A stretch of DNA of 64,000 nucleotides from Anaspis maculata (taxonomy: Eukaryota > Arthropoda > Insecta > Coleoptera > Scraptiidae). The notes below the pieces were generated by a model. The model saw only the letters and a program-made list of their open reading frames with translations, was not told where the DNA came from and did not search any database. The position numbers and the translations under genes were made by a program. The stretch covers positions 26,396,377 through 26,460,376 of the forward strand of contig OX421968.1 in NCBI GenBank assembly GCA_949128115.1, given 5' to 3'. Below, piece after piece: positions 31,555-43,673 of the stretch. How positions within the stretch are numbered: the first letter of the stretch is position 1; the number at the start of each line of letters is the position of its first letter.

Positions 31555-32056
31555 AGGTGCGTTCAGTCAGCTTATTTAGTCGCTGTTTTAGTTTTAGTCG
31601 TTGTCGTAACAGAGAAGAGCGTTCATACAGCAAGATTTAGTCGTAAGAATTGACCAATAGGAGCTCGAATGATACTGCGCGAACCTTCATCTTCATACGG
31701 TCCGTGTTCATAATGGGTAGTATTAATATAAAAACTCGTAAAAAAAAATACCTAAGCATAAATAAGTATTTGCTTACATTTATGAGGAGTACAACTCCTC
31801 TGAAATCGAAGCAAATGCTTATGCTATTTTTTTATTGATACATACAACCCATTACCATCACCATCCATGCTCATACCTTATACCGGTAATTACGCAACCT
31901 GCAAGTCGGCATCATACGACGAAGTTCGGAATTCTTACGACTAAAATTAAAACTAAAACTCTGTATGAACGCCGCGCATATGACGCGTGCTTTCTACTTT
32001 CAAATTTACGACAACGACTACGACTAAAACTAAAACCAAGCTGACTGAACCCACCT
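31555..32056. mobile_element. Inverted-repeat MITE, AGGTGCGTTCAGTCAGC family (502 bp)
   Basis: Left AGGTGCGTTCAGTCAGCTTA and right AGCTGACTGAACCCACCT are inverted, with TTA on each side (31552-31554, 32057-32059). Arms are rich in TTTAGTCG / CGACTAAAA. A compact relative lies at 43674-43826. The 3-bp TTA duplication would fit PIF/Harbinger. Confidence 0.65.
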
Positions 32057-32802
32057 TTACACCTTCATTTTCGCGAGAGAAAGGTATGTGAGGGGAAGTT
32101 TATGACATCACGGACTACGTCACTGTTGAATGCGGAAACACATACCCGAACTTACACTAGTCTGAAGGAGAGTAAGTGGTGTATGTCTGGTGTATGTGGC
32201 TGTGAGTGGGGTAAAACGTCAACCGCTTGCGTATGGTTTGAGGTTAGGTTAGGTTGACGTTCTTGGAAGTAAGTCGGGTAATTGTTGACGACCACTACTT
32301 CTCGACTTCAGCCACCAACTTTTCACGGTAGGTAGACACCACCACAACATCACGTTCGTCGACCGTAGTTTCCTGGGGAAACCACTATTTCCACTGTAAA
32401 ATGCCCCTTCTTTCCATTACTTGTCCTACGACGTAAGTACCTGCAAGAAGGAAGCGTCCTATATAGCTGTTTAAGTGGTTGCCTAACTCTTAGAAAATGC
32501 TATTCGAGAAGTAGTCGTCGTCAACAATTACCGTAAGTCGAAGTTGGAAAACATTATCAGGATGGAAACGAGTGGTAAAACGGAAATGGTGTGCCCATTA
32601 CCATTGATCATAGAGAGGAACAGATTTTACCATAGTAATAATAATAATAATAATAAAGCGACTTTCTTTAGTAGTGGTGATAAATACAGCCAACACCCTA
32701 TTAAAGGCCATTGTATTTTAGAAGTCTATATTTCAAATTATCAACTTTTACATAGTATAATATGTATGTACCCTGTACCTACTTAATCATTACGCGTAGG
32801 TC
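32057..32802. other. No gene recognised; (TAA)n microsatellite at 32635-32657
   Basis: Contains GAGGTTAGGTTAGGTTG near 32240 and a short TAATAATAA run. Some open frames exist, but none has splice borders and a recognisable domain. Confidence 0.35.
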
Positions 32803-33375
32803 ACACCACCCAGGGCTGGGCAAAATACTTCGAAAAATGTATTTAAATACAAAATACTCGATCCAACATAGTCCAAATACAAAATACAAACTACTTCTTG
32901 AAATACCTTTGAAATAGAAAATAAAAAATACGTATTTTGAAAAAAACAAAAAATTTTAAAATATAAAACAGGTACAAACTATTTTTTTTAATAATACAAA
33001 ATACACACATCAAAAGAATCTACATCACGTGGTCAGCCTTCAATCGGAAAACTCATGTGTCGTCCTCGAGCTCCAGAATTTCGCGAGTTTTAGTGGCTAC
33101 ATACTGTTTTTCTCGGTTTTTTCTGTGACCAGTCGACGTCCTAGGATCCCATGCTGTCATCCTGTGCCAGGAATTCTGCAAAGAGCTCCAGACTTGACCA
33201 GATAAGCAATAATAATAATTAATATTTAATAATTTTACGAACAAGCCATATCGCATCAACAAAAACTTAGTGCGATAACAGGGCCCGTGAAATCAGCTGG
33301 GCACGTATGTGCCCAAAACACTTCATAAACAAACAAATAATTATAGATCCTTTGTTTTCTGACTACAGAGACAAC

Positions 33376-33477
33376 ATGGAATCGAATCCAACTGAACCTT
33401 TACCATCTCAACAGTCAAGCCAAATTACTACCGCTCAAAAATCTTACTTTAACGCAGCACTTCTTTCGTCAACCTAA
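33376..33477 (+). pseudogene. I-like ORF1 N-terminal remnant
   Basis: ATG at 33376 opens MESNPTEPLPSQQSSQITTA and stops after 33 codons at TAA 33475-33477. The sequence then joins directly to endonuclease coding sequence in another frame, so most of ORF1 and the start of ORF2 are deleted. Confidence 0.5.
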
Positions 33478-33479
33478 GT

Positions 33480-36400
33480 TTCACTACTCAAGAAATCGAC
33501 CTCGACACAAATTTAGAAGCGGTTGCGTTCTCCATCCAACTGAAAACCAAATTCTCCATTTGTAACATTTATATACCCCCAAACAAAGAAATCTCTCAAC
33601 ATGAACTCAAAAATCTGTTGAATCAGATACCTGCACCATGCATAATCTTGGGGGATTTCAACGCCCACAACACCTTATTTGGCTCCGTGTCCACAAATCA
33701 AAGAGGACAAGCTATAGAACAGTGGCTTAACTCTTCCAACCTAATACTCCTAAACACGGGATCGCCTACCAGATTCAACTCATACAATGGAAATTTCAGT
33801 GCCCTTGACCTAACAATATGCAGCCCTACACTCACACCTTACCTGACGTGGGACACTTACCCCTATCTTTACGGTAGTGATCACTACCCCATCAGAATCC
33901 AAAACCACCAACTAAACCCCGAGAAATATTCGGTGGTCTACCCTAAATGGAATCTGAAAAACGCCAACTGGTCATCATTTTCCGAAGAAGTGGACCATAA
34001 ACTTGAATCGTTTTCACCTACTGACAACGACATCGACCAAACCGTACAAAACTTCTGTCAAATCATACTTGATTCAGCACACAACCACATAGGCAAACTT
34101 TCCTCCAATCACAAAAAATTCACACCTGTCCCTTGGTGGAACAAAGAATGTGCCGAGGCTATAAAAGCAAGTAAAAATGCCCTCAACAAATTGAAGAGAA
34201 CAAACTCCGTAGAAAATCTCTTGAGTTTTAAAAGGTTGAGAGCTAAAGCCAGATATGTTGTGAAGAAAAGCAAAAAAGAATCATGGGAAAATTATGTCTC
34301 TACTATCAACCCCTCGACGCCCATGACTGAAGTCTGGAACAAGGTAAAAAAACTCAAGTCCATCAAACGTCCCCGAATCACAATAATAAGAGACAGCAAC
34401 CAAATTTTTGACTGTGAATCCGATATCGCTGAGGTTCTAGCTGAACAGTTCCAAGCAAATTCAAGTGATCTAAATTTCGACAAAGATTTTTTACAATTCA
34501 AAAAACACAAAGAATCTCAGGAGATAAACAAACAAAACAATAATTTTCTCTCCATCAATTTGTCTCTCACTATCTCAGAACTCGAAGAAGCATTCAAATC
34601 AGCCAAGGACTCTCATCCCGGTCCAGACGACATTCCTTACTCTTTTCTGAAAAATCTGTCCTCCAAAGCCAAGCTCGTCCTGCTCAATATCTACAACATA
34701 TTCTGGCAAACACATGAATTTTCCAGCCCTTGGTCAAGCTCCATTGTCTCTCCTATTCTGAAGCCAAACAAACCAAGCGATGACAAAGCCTCCTATCGGC
34801 CAATATCCCTAACTTGCACCATGTGCAAAACTCTTGAGCGTATTATCAATAACCGTCTAGTTTGGCACTTGGAAAAGTCAAACTTACTTCATCTTTCTCA
34901 AAATGGCTTCAGAAAGCATCGATCAACAACTGACAACATAGTTCAACTGGAATCTGAAATTCATGAGGCTTTTGCTATCAAACAACATCTTCTGGCAGTC
35001 TTCTTTGACGTAGAGAAGGCCTATGACATGACTTGGACCCGTCCAATAATTGAAAAGCTAGTCGAATGGGGTCTTAAGGGAAACATCTTGGCGTTTGTTC
35101 AAAACTTCATTCACAACAGATCTTTTAAAGTCAGAATCAACGGTATCTTGTCTCACAATAAAAAACTAGAAAACGGACTTCCTCAGGGCGCAGTTCTCAG
35201 TGTAACACTCTTTTTGAACCATCAAAACCATCAAATCATCAAAGCGCCAGTTCGTTGTAGCCTTTTTGCTGACGACCTACTTATTTACATCAAAGGAAAA
35301 GACATCTCCTCAATTCAAAAAACTTTACAAACCACCCTGAAAAAAATCGAAAACTGGGGGAAAGCATCGGGATTTAAGTTTTCCGTTCCCAAAACCAACT
35401 GCATGCTTTTCAGCAAAGCCCGCCAACTCAGTTCGCCTCTTCTTCGTCTTTACGGAAAAAGCCTGAAATTCTCTGAGTCCACAAGATTCCTAGGAGTCAT
35501 TTTCGACCAAAAGTTATCTTGGCGGCAACACATTTCCTATCTCAAGAAATCATGCAATCACGGTTTAAACCTAATGAAGATTCTATCCAACCACTCTTGG
35601 GGAGCGGATTGCAAAACTCTGCTATTGATCTATCAAAGTCCCATCAGATCCAAACTTGACTACGGAGCAATTGCTTACATGACCGCTAAAAAAACCTATC
35701 TCAAAACCATCCATTCCATACAGACAACAGCTATAAGAATAGCCACCGGAGCTTTTTGCACTACCCCGGTTGAAAGTCTACTAGCACTTGTAAATGAACT
35801 CCCGCTCGAAATTCGCGCCAAGCGCTCCACATTAAATTATGCTGTAAACACATCTTCTAATCCGAAAAGCATTTGCCACAATTTAGTCCTCTCTCAAAGG
35901 TTTGAGGGCATGTTCAACTCAAACACCACACCTACAATACATGAAAGGGTTAGACGTATCCAACGAGAGCTGGACATCGAAATTCCAAAAACTCTTCCTT
36001 GGTACAACTGTTCAACTCCTCCTTGGAAACACTTGAAAATTCGGACAATACTCAATCTAATATGACAAGAACGAATCTAGCCACTCTCTTATTAGAGCAG
36101 ATTTTCACGCCATAGTCTCCAGTCTCCCAGACTACAACCTTATTTACACAGACGGCTCAAAGACTGAAAACAAAGTGGCTTCTGCCCTATTCACACCATC
36201 ATCAAAACAGGCCTTCAGACTCCAGAATTAAAACAGCATTTACACAGCCGAACTTTACGCAATTCTACAAGCACTTCTATTCATAAAACTTCAGCCAGAA
36301 GAAAGGTACATAATCTGCTCAGACTCACTTAGTTCTCTTCAGTCCATCAACCACATATACCCCCGCAACCCCCTAGTACAACAAATAAGAGAAGAAACAT

Positions 36401-36927
36401 TTGACAAATCCGATAAAATCATCCTGATGTACACCCCTTCTCATGTTGGCATTCATGGTAACGAGGAAGCAGACCGCTTGGCAACAGAGGCCACCTCTTC
36501 ACATGACCTTCCAATATGCAAAATTGATCCCCCTGGAGATTTTAAAGCTTTCATAAAATGCAAAACCACATACTTCTGGCAGCAAAAATGGGAACTAAAA
36601 GACACATACCTCAGGGATCACAAACCTTCCATCAGTGCCATGCTTTTGAATCCCGAAAAGAGAAGGGATCAAATTATACTAAACAGGTTACGACTCGGCT
36701 ACACCAAATTAACTCACTCTTTCTTGATAACAAAACAAGACCGACCAAGCTGTTCAATGTGCAGTGTCATACTGACTGTCAGCCATATCCTACACACATG
36801 CCCTGACTACGACATCCAGAGATCGCTGAACAACATCACACACTCTCCAGATACCCTAACAAAACCAGCCAAATACATCAAGGTACTAAAATTTCTAAAA
36901 GATATCGGTATATATGAAACTTTATGA
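33480..36927 (+). pseudogene. I-like ORF2: endonuclease, reverse transcriptase, RNase H
   Basis: Open from about 33480: AFSIQLKTKFSICNIYIPP, then CIILGDFNAHNTLFGS and YGSDHYPI (endonuclease). RT: SYRPISLTCTMCKTLERIIN, AVFFDVEKAYDMTW (A), ENGLPQGAVLSVTLFL (B), LFADDLLIYIKG (C) and FLGVIFDQKLSW. This frame ends at 36065. After a shift, RNase H follows: YTDGSK, IYTAELYAILQA, CSDSLSSLQS and TPSHVGIHGNEEADRLA (D, E, D, D), broken by a TAA at 36229-36231. The final part has CSMC...HILHTC. Presence of RNase H places it in the I superclade rather than Jockey. The endonuclease N-terminus is missing. Confidence 0.85.
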
Positions 36928-37309
36928 CGATTCAACACTTAGCTAGATTTGATCCTATGTAAGCCACCTAACCCATCATCCTTTTCCGTGGTCTTATTTG
37001 TTTGTATGTTTGAAAGTCGCCAATATAGACCCATTGGCGTGAAAAATGTGTCCCTGTCTGTTGCTGTCCTTATTGTTCGATTATCCCAACCAGCTGTTCT
37101 TAGATCAGGTACTTAAACCTCCCTGTCATCGCTAATAACCCTTTGTGGTTGATGCGAAATCATTAAAAAAAAAAGAATCTAGGGGACAAGCAAATTCAGA
37201 CGATTCCTAAAATCATCAAACTTCTGATTCCCATAAGCGATTTCATATCGGTCTTCGATGTTCGATAGCCCAATCTTTCGTCTTCATGCCTTGATCACGT
37301 CAAACACAA

Positions 37310-38380
37310 CGCTGTGTCTAGGTACACGCTAACGTGTACGCAAAAATAAAAATTAGGTGCACGCGAAACGTCATAGTGTGTATATGACGTCAGCTTTTAC
37401 CGTGCCCCAACTTATATTTTCAAGGTACACGCGAAATTATTGTGATGGCGTTTTGCGGGCGGGCTGTCATGTCAACAGCCAGCGGGTAGTAGATGCGGTA
37501 GTCTCGACGATCGGTACCTATGATGACGAAGTGTGGACAAAGGTTCACGTCATTTTCCAAGTTTAAGACAGCTCTTAAGGACGGTGTTGAATTGGTAAAA
37601 TAAGCGTTGCGAAATCAATCCCTGTCCCTGTGGGTTGATTTCTTACCATTTTACCCTTGACGGATTCTTACCATTTTGGTCTGTTTCGAAAGCTACAAGG
37701 ATGTACTTTGGTTTGAGATTGGCATTTCCAAAATCCAAAAATAATCTGGACTTTTTACTTTTCTTGTGTTTTGGCGGAGAAGGAGTGGACTGGCGATGAA
37801 ATATGTAGGGGTAGGGGCCTTTCTTGTAGACAATAAAATTTCCAACACTTTCTCTGCAGGTGGGTACTTTTTTTCCAAGTGCCATCGTTCACGAGATAAA
37901 CGCGCATAAAACTGATCCTCAAGTCCTTCTCGAGGTCACAACGGCCGAAGCTCACACCGGATTCTTGAGGATTTTTAGTATGTTAAACTACATGCTTAAC
38001 TGAGCTCATATACAAAAATCCGGCGGGATTTAATTTTTGTTCGCTATTTGCGATCTTAACATCTAAATTCCTGGACTACCTCCGTGTACCTATAACCAAC
38101 TTTTCGTTATTTTCGGTTTCATAGCTTTTAAGAGCTGTCTGCTCAAAATTAGGAAACGACGTGAACGTTCGTTTACACTTCATCATCATAGGTACCGATC
38201 GTCGAGATCACCGCATTTACTACCAGCCCGCCCGCAAAACGCCATCACAATAATTTCGCGTGTACCTTAAAAATATAAGTTGGGGCACGCTAAAAGCTGA
38301 CGTCATATACACACTATGACGTTTCGCGTGCACCTAATTTTTATTTTTGCGTACACGTTAGCGTGTACCTAGACACAGCG
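37310..38380. mobile_element. MULE-like element with inverted ends of about 200 bp (1071 bp)
   Basis: CGCTGTGTCTAGGTACACGC at the left is mirrored by GCGTGTACCTAGACACAGCG at the right. Symmetry continues through GCACGCGAAACGTCATAG, TATATGACGTCAGCTTTT and GTGATGGCGTTTTGCGGGC. Flanks CAAACACAA (37301-37309) and CAAACCGCA (38381-38389) resemble a 9-bp target duplication with two changes, which together with the long arms suggests Mutator. The uninterrupted counterpart is in the opposite arm near 45560. Interior frames are not recognisable. Confidence 0.7.
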
Positions 38381-38604
38381 CAAACCGCAACAGTGTTTCA
38401 TGAGGTTGCTACAGGGTGATCAATGGAATAGTGTAAAATTGCCGAAAGTTCCTTCAGTACGAGCGCGATTTCCCAAAAAAATTATTTCATGCATTCCAAT
38501 AGCACAGTTATGAGGATCGGTGTTTCAGGATCATTTTGTGCCGCCATGTTGAACTTCCAAGAAAGAAGAAAGTGAACCGATCTCATTGAAACTTGGAACA
38601 CACT

Positions 38605-39578
38605 CATGTCTGGTTCAAGGCTGCGTGAAGTTGGCTACACATATGAAGCACAAATGAAGCCAACTGGTGGGATGCTTAGTGCTTCGTTCGAGGCTTCGTT
38701 AGTGCTTCAATGTGCTTCAAACTGGAGCCCGCCCACACCTACGGTTCAGGAGATACTGGGCTCCAAAGTGCAGGGCTGGAAGTTGGCTACAGCTTTTTTG
38801 TTATTGAAGCACAAATGAAGCTAACTGGTGGAATCCTTAGTGCTTCGTAAGTGCTTCATTGTGCTTCAAACCAGAACTCAGCCACACCTACGGTTTAAGA
38901 GATATAGGGCTCCAAAGTGCAAGGAGTACGGCTGGAAGTTGGCTACAGCTTTTTTGTTATTGAAGCACAAATAAAGCTAATTGGTGGAATCCTTAGTGCT
39001 TCGTTAGTGCTTCATTGTGCTTTAAACCAGAACTCAGCCACACCTACGGTTTAAGAGATATAGGGCTCCAAAGTGCAAGGAGTAGGGCTGGAAGTTGGCT
39101 ACAGATTTTTTGTTATTGAAGCACAAATGAAGCTAACCGGTGAAATGCTTAGTGCTTCGTTAGTGCTCCATTGTGCTTCAAACTGGATCTTAGCCACACC
39201 TACGGTTCAAGAGATATAGGGCTCCAAAGTGCAAATTGAGTGCTGGAAGTTGGCTACAGCTTTTTTATTATTGAAGCACAAATGAAGCTAATTGGTGGAA
39301 TCCTTAGTGCTTCATTAGTGCTTCATTGTGCTTCAAACCAGAACTCAGCCACACCTACGGTTTAAGAGATATAGGGCTCCAAAGTGCAAAGAGTAGGGCT
39401 GGAAGTTGGCTACAGCTTTTTTGTTATTGAAGCACAAATAAAGCTAATTGGTGGAATCCTTAGTGCTTCGTTAGTGCTTCATTGTGCTTCAAACCAGAAC
39501 TCAGCCACACCTACGGTTTAAGAGATATGGGGCTCCAAAGTGCAAGGAGTAGGGCTGGAAGTTGGCTACAGATTTTTA
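38605..39578. repeat. Satellite I, unit about 155 bp, about 6 copies
   Basis: Each unit contains GAAGTTGGCTACAG, TTATTGAAGCACAAATGAAG, CTTAGTGCTTCGTTAGTGC, CAGCCACACCTACGG and GATATAGGGCTCCAAAGTGC. A single further unit is at 41636-41795, on the far side of satellite II. That suggests satellite II (or an element containing it) inserted in or next to the array. Confidence 0.85.
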
Positions 39579-39595
39579 GCGCATTTTCCATCTCG

Positions 39596-39660
39596 ATGAA
39601 AATCGCTATTGCAACCGCTTTGTCCGTCCGTCCGTCCGTCCGTTCCTCGAACTCCTCCCA
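39596..39660. repeat. (GTCC)n microsatellite at a satellite boundary
   Basis: TGAAAATCGCTATTGCAACC followed by five TCCG units. A GGACGGACAGACAGAC run occurs at 63073. Confidence 0.7.
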
Positions 39661-39769
39661 AACTAGACGACCTAGCTTTCTAATTTTTTCACTGTTACAT
39701 AGCTGCCACTCCCAAAGGAGGGCTAGGCTATATTGGATGTCCATATTGCGCCGCCAACATAGAGAAAAC

Positions 39770-41430
39770 CGCCCCCGATAAACTTGAAATAACATAATAT
39801 TGCACTTTCTACCAGACCTGATGCTCTGGTGTTCTCATTTTTTGGATAATACATAGTTGCCACTTATAAACGTAAGCCAAGAAACATTCCGTCTCCAATA
39901 TGCGCCGCCGACATGAAAAAACTGCTAAAAACCGCCCCCAATCACTTTAAAATGAAAAACATGAACCCGAAGACATAGCGATCTGATTCTTTCGGTATAT
40001 AAATATCTGACTAAAAATGGGAAAGGATAGGCTACTTTTCGTTAGTCGCCGCCCCCAGATTCCGCCCCCAGATTCCACCCCCAAACGATAAAAAGTGCAA
40101 CTTTCATAAATGTTACTGATTGAGATGTTCCCTTGAACATGTAGGAACTGCCAACTCAAATTGTGCAACATTTGCTCAGCCGAACGCTGCCGCTCCCACA
40201 CGCCGCCCCCAAAATAAGAGATAAATGAAAAACATGAACCCGAAGACATAGCGATCTAAGTTTTTCGCTATATGAATAGCTGACTAAAAATGGAAAAAGG
40301 TAGGCTACTTTTGATATGGCGCCGCCTCCAGCTTCCGCCCCCAAAAGAAAAAAAGTGCAACTTTCAACAATTTTCACTGATTTAGCTGATAATGTTACCT
40401 CGAACATTCAGAAACTCTTGACTCAAACTGTGCAAGAATTTCTTTGCCAAACTCTGCCGCTCCCACACGCCGCCCCCAAAGTGAGAAATGAATGTAAAAC
40501 ATGAACCTGAAGACATAGCGATCTAATTCTTTCACTATATTGATAGCTGACTGAAATTAGAAAAAGATAGGCCACTTTTAATTAGCCGCCGCCTCCAGCT
40601 GCCGCCTCCAAACAAACAAAAAATGCAACTTTCACAATTTTCACTGATTGTCATATTTCCCTCACATTTAGAAACTCCCAACTCAAACTGTGCAACAGTT
40701 ACTTTGCCGAATGCTGCCGCCCCCACACGCTGCCCTCAAAGTGAGAGATGAATGAAAAACATAAACCCGAAGACATAACGATCTAATTCTCTCGCTATAT
40801 GGATAGCTAACTAAAAAAGGGAAAGAATAGGCTACTTTTGATATGGCGCCGCCTCCAACTTCCACCCCCAAAAGAAAAAAGTGCAACTTTCAATAATTTC
40901 CACTGATTTTTTTAATGTTACCTCAAACATTCAGAAACTCCAAGCTCAAACTGTGGAAGAATAACTTCAAACTCAAACTGTGGAAGAATTTCTTTGCCAA
41001 ACTCTGCCGCTCCCACACGCCGCCCCCAAAGTAAGAGATAAATGTAAAACATAACCCTGAAGACATAGCGATCTAATTGTTCCGCTATATAGGTAGCTGA
41101 CTAAAAATGGGAAGAGATAGGCCACTTTTGATTAGTCGCCGCCTCCAGCTCCCGCCCCCAAACAAAAAAAAATGCAACTTTCACAATTTTCACTGATTGT
41201 CATATTTCCTTAAAAACATTTAGAAACTCCTAACTCAAACTGTGCAACAGTTACTTTGCCGAATGCTGCCACCCCCACACGCTGCTCTCGAAGTAAGAGA
41301 TAAATGAAAAACATAAACCCAAAGACATAACGATCTAATTCTTCCGCTATATGGATAGCCGACTAAGAATGGGAAAAGAATAGACTACTGTTGATTAGTC
41401 GCCGCTCCCAGCTCCCGCCCTCAAACAAAA
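39770..41430. repeat. Satellite II, unit about 270 bp, about 6 copies
   Basis: Recurring landmarks are GAACCCGAAGACATAGCGATC (near 39963, 40236, 40503, 40765, 41054 and 41316), CTATATGGATAGCTGACTAA, GGCTACTTTTGATTAGTCGC, GTGCAACTTTCA and CTCCCACACGCCGCCCCC. Units differ by indels and by 5-10 percent substitutions. Open frames across it are repeat artefacts. Confidence 0.82.
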
Positions 41431-41635
41431 AAATATTAATGAGTGAAAGAATTTTTATTCAAATCTATTTCATTGGCAAGTACCCCATTCTGATAACAAA
41501 ATATCACAATGAGTTTCGAATGAAGAAAGTGGACAAGGGATGGTGTTTCTCCTTCAACCAAATTCCTTTACGTTCATAATATGCCTCTTTGAGAAAATGC
41601 GCTACTGAGACTCACGCACGTGAAGGCATACTCAC

Positions 41636-41795
41636 TTGTTTGTTATTGAAGCACAAATGAAGCTAACCGGTGGACTCCTTAGTGCTTCGTTAGTGCTTCA
41701 TTGTGCTTCAAACTGGAGCCCAGCCACACCTACGGTTCAAAAGATATAGGGCTCCAAAGTGCAAATTGCGGTGCTGGAAGTTGGCTACAGCTTTT
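41636..41795. repeat. Satellite I, isolated unit
   Basis: One unit of satellite I (TTATTGAAGCACAAATGAAG, CAGCCACACCTACGG, GGGCTCCAAAGTGCAAATT) beyond satellite II, directly before the right arm of the inner inverted repeat. Confidence 0.8.
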
Positions 41796-42149
41796 TGTAA
41801 TTGGAATTTCAAGGTCAAATGTCACTTTCGATCACTTTTGAGCCGCTATATTGATCTTTTCACATGAATGATTCAATTTGAATGAAACTTGAAACACACC
41901 AGAATCGAATAATTTGCATAAAAGTGTAATGTGGCGAATTGAAAGTGACCGAGAAAGACATTTGACCTTGGAATTCCAATTACTGAAACCAGATATGAGT
42001 GTAATCTAAGTTTCAATGAAATCGGATCACTTTCTTGAAAGTTCAACATGGCGGCACAAAATGATCAATATCATTGGCATTTTACCTTCGATTTTCAAAA
42101 TTCAAAAACGCTACTGAAGCTGAAACACCAGTCTTCACAAGGGGTTAAC

Positions 42150-42345
42150 CACCGTGGAGGTTTTCTGTCCCTTGCCTTGGAGATTCGTGGAGGTTTGGTG
42201 GAGATCCGTGGGGATCCGTGGAGATCTGTGGAGGTTTTTGGGGATTCGTGGAGATCCATGGAGGTTTCGTGGAGATCCATGGAGGTTTCGTGGAGATCCA
42301 TGGAGGTTTTATGGAGATCCGTGGAGATTTGTGGAGATTTTTGCT
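42150..42345. repeat. GTGGAGATCCATGGAGG minisatellite, array 1
   Basis: Irregular 15-23-bp units built from TGGAGATCCGTGG, TGGAGGTTTCG and GGGGATCCG. A related array is at 45210-45355. Long frames translating as repeated GDPWRF arise only from the repeat. Confidence 0.82.
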
Positions 42346-42927
42346 CAATTTGGACATTTTTCCGATATTTGAAGTCATGATATCTTTGAATCAATATTTT
42401 GATAAGTTTGATTCGTTGGCCAGCTCTAGTTAAAAATAGTAAAGAAATACTTCGTATTGATAGAACGGCAAAATTTTGATATCTTTAATACATAATTCTG
42501 TACTATCCCATTCAAATTCAAGACGACCTGTAACGGATATCACTCCTGTTTTCCCTTTCTTGTTTTCAAGTTATTGACGTTTAAGCCAAACACGTAACTT
42601 TCGTGCTCGTCGAAATGTTCGTGTTTGTTGCGAATCGTTGCGAATGAGAAAATCAAGGTAAGTGCTTGAGTAAAGGCCAGTTTGACACAAGCGAAATAGC
42701 ACTTTTCGAGAATAAATCTTGGATGGAGTAAACTGCACGCCGGCGAAAGTTTAACCCAGGAGATTACAAGGAAAAAGTAGGTGGCTCTGTCATAAAGGGG
42801 ACCTGAAGCCGTACATTTCACAATAACAATTTAACCACCATTCTCTTCCTTATGCAATCATTTTGAGTCGATCTAGATATGGGAGAATACAATTTACTTA
42901 CGTTAACTATTCAGTTTTCGCACTTAA
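42346..42927. other. No gene recognised
   Basis: AT-rich DNA between the minisatellite and the CAGGTTGAGTGCC element. No supported gene. Confidence 0.35.
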
Positions 42928-43558
42928 CAGGTTGAGTGCCAAGAGAGACGAACATGGTCTCTCACATATTTGAGACTTTCTGGCCGCGTGAGACCGATGT
43001 GGTCTCGCATGTACCCGTACTTGATTTGGCTGCATATCTCCACAGTGGTCTCTCGTAGCAATGTGAAATCAATGGCGTTCGAAAGAGCGCGGCCTGGCGG
43101 TCCCGGGACACTTTTTGGCCTGTTGATATGAGAGACCAAAGTGGTGCTATGCGGCCAAAAATGGTAGGAAATCTATATTTTTGTTTTATATGTTGGCAAT
43201 ATCGTTGTTCTCCCTCGTAAGGCTGCATGGTGTGATTCTTGCTGCACTACAAGTCAAATACTGCCGAACAAAAGCATTTCTAACTAATTTCGCGACAACT
43301 CTCAACATGCAGCCACATGCATTTCGTAGTGACACGTTGGTCTCACAACGGCCGTTTTGGTCAAATTATCAAATGTGTGACCGCGTGAGACCAATGTGGT
43401 CTCCAAAAATTAAACGCCATTTTGAATCGTCTAAAAACTTTTGGTACATTGAAAATCATGTTTTTGTCATTAGGACCTTCATATTTGAGAGTTCAAACAA
43501 AAAAATACTATCGGTCCCTGGGACCGAAATTTTTTAATACATAGTGGCACTCAACCTG
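42928..43558. mobile_element. Non-autonomous element with CAGGTTGAGTGCCA ends (631 bp)
   Basis: The left end CAGGTTGAGTGCCA follows TTAA (42924-42927) and the right end TGGCACTCAACCTG precedes TCAA (43559-43562). This is consistent with a mutated TTAA target duplication (piggyBac or Kolobok). The interior repeats GAGACCxATGTGGTCTC in several orientations and has GGTCCCTGGGACC and GGTCCCGGGACAC palindromes. Confidence 0.62.
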
Positions 43559-43673
43559 TCAAACAGGGCATTTTCCTGGCCGCATACTGCACATGTGCGA
43601 GGTGCAAATAATGGCGGGATATTGAAAACAACCGGACAAACCAATGTATTTACGCAGATTTAGCTGCGTTCAG

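Larger units (their letters stand above)
33023..37170 (+). mobile_element. I-like non-LTR retrotransposon with RNase H, internally deleted
   Basis: Exact 11-bp target duplication AAAAGAATCTA at 33012-33022 and 37171-37181. An A-run at 37165-37170 is its tail. The right arm of the host element at 45671-45688 shows the same site uninterrupted. Content: an ORF1 start, endonuclease, RT, RNase H and a C-terminal Cys/His segment. The first 200 bp (33023-33230) also contain an open - strand frame ending WDPRTSTGH..REILELEDDT that may come from another element. Inactive: an internal deletion, a frameshift and a nonsense codon. Confidence 0.88.
38529..42066. mobile_element. Inner inverted-repeat unit carrying satellite arrays
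   Basis: GATCATTTTGTGCCGCCATG at 38529 pairs with CATGGCGGCACAAAATGATC ending 42066. The arms extend about 90 bp (TTCATTGAAACTT / AAGTTTCAATGAA; ACACTCATGTCTGGTT). Between them lie the two satellite blocks. Non-coding. Confidence 0.65.

Noticed and set aside
39482..40886. Open frames on both strands through satellites I and II
   Set aside because: Tandem repeats without frame conservation between units.
42048..42433. Several overlapping frames with repeated GDPWRF or DLHETSM units
   Set aside because: They come from the GTGGAGATCC minisatellite, which is open in many frames; no other coding signal.
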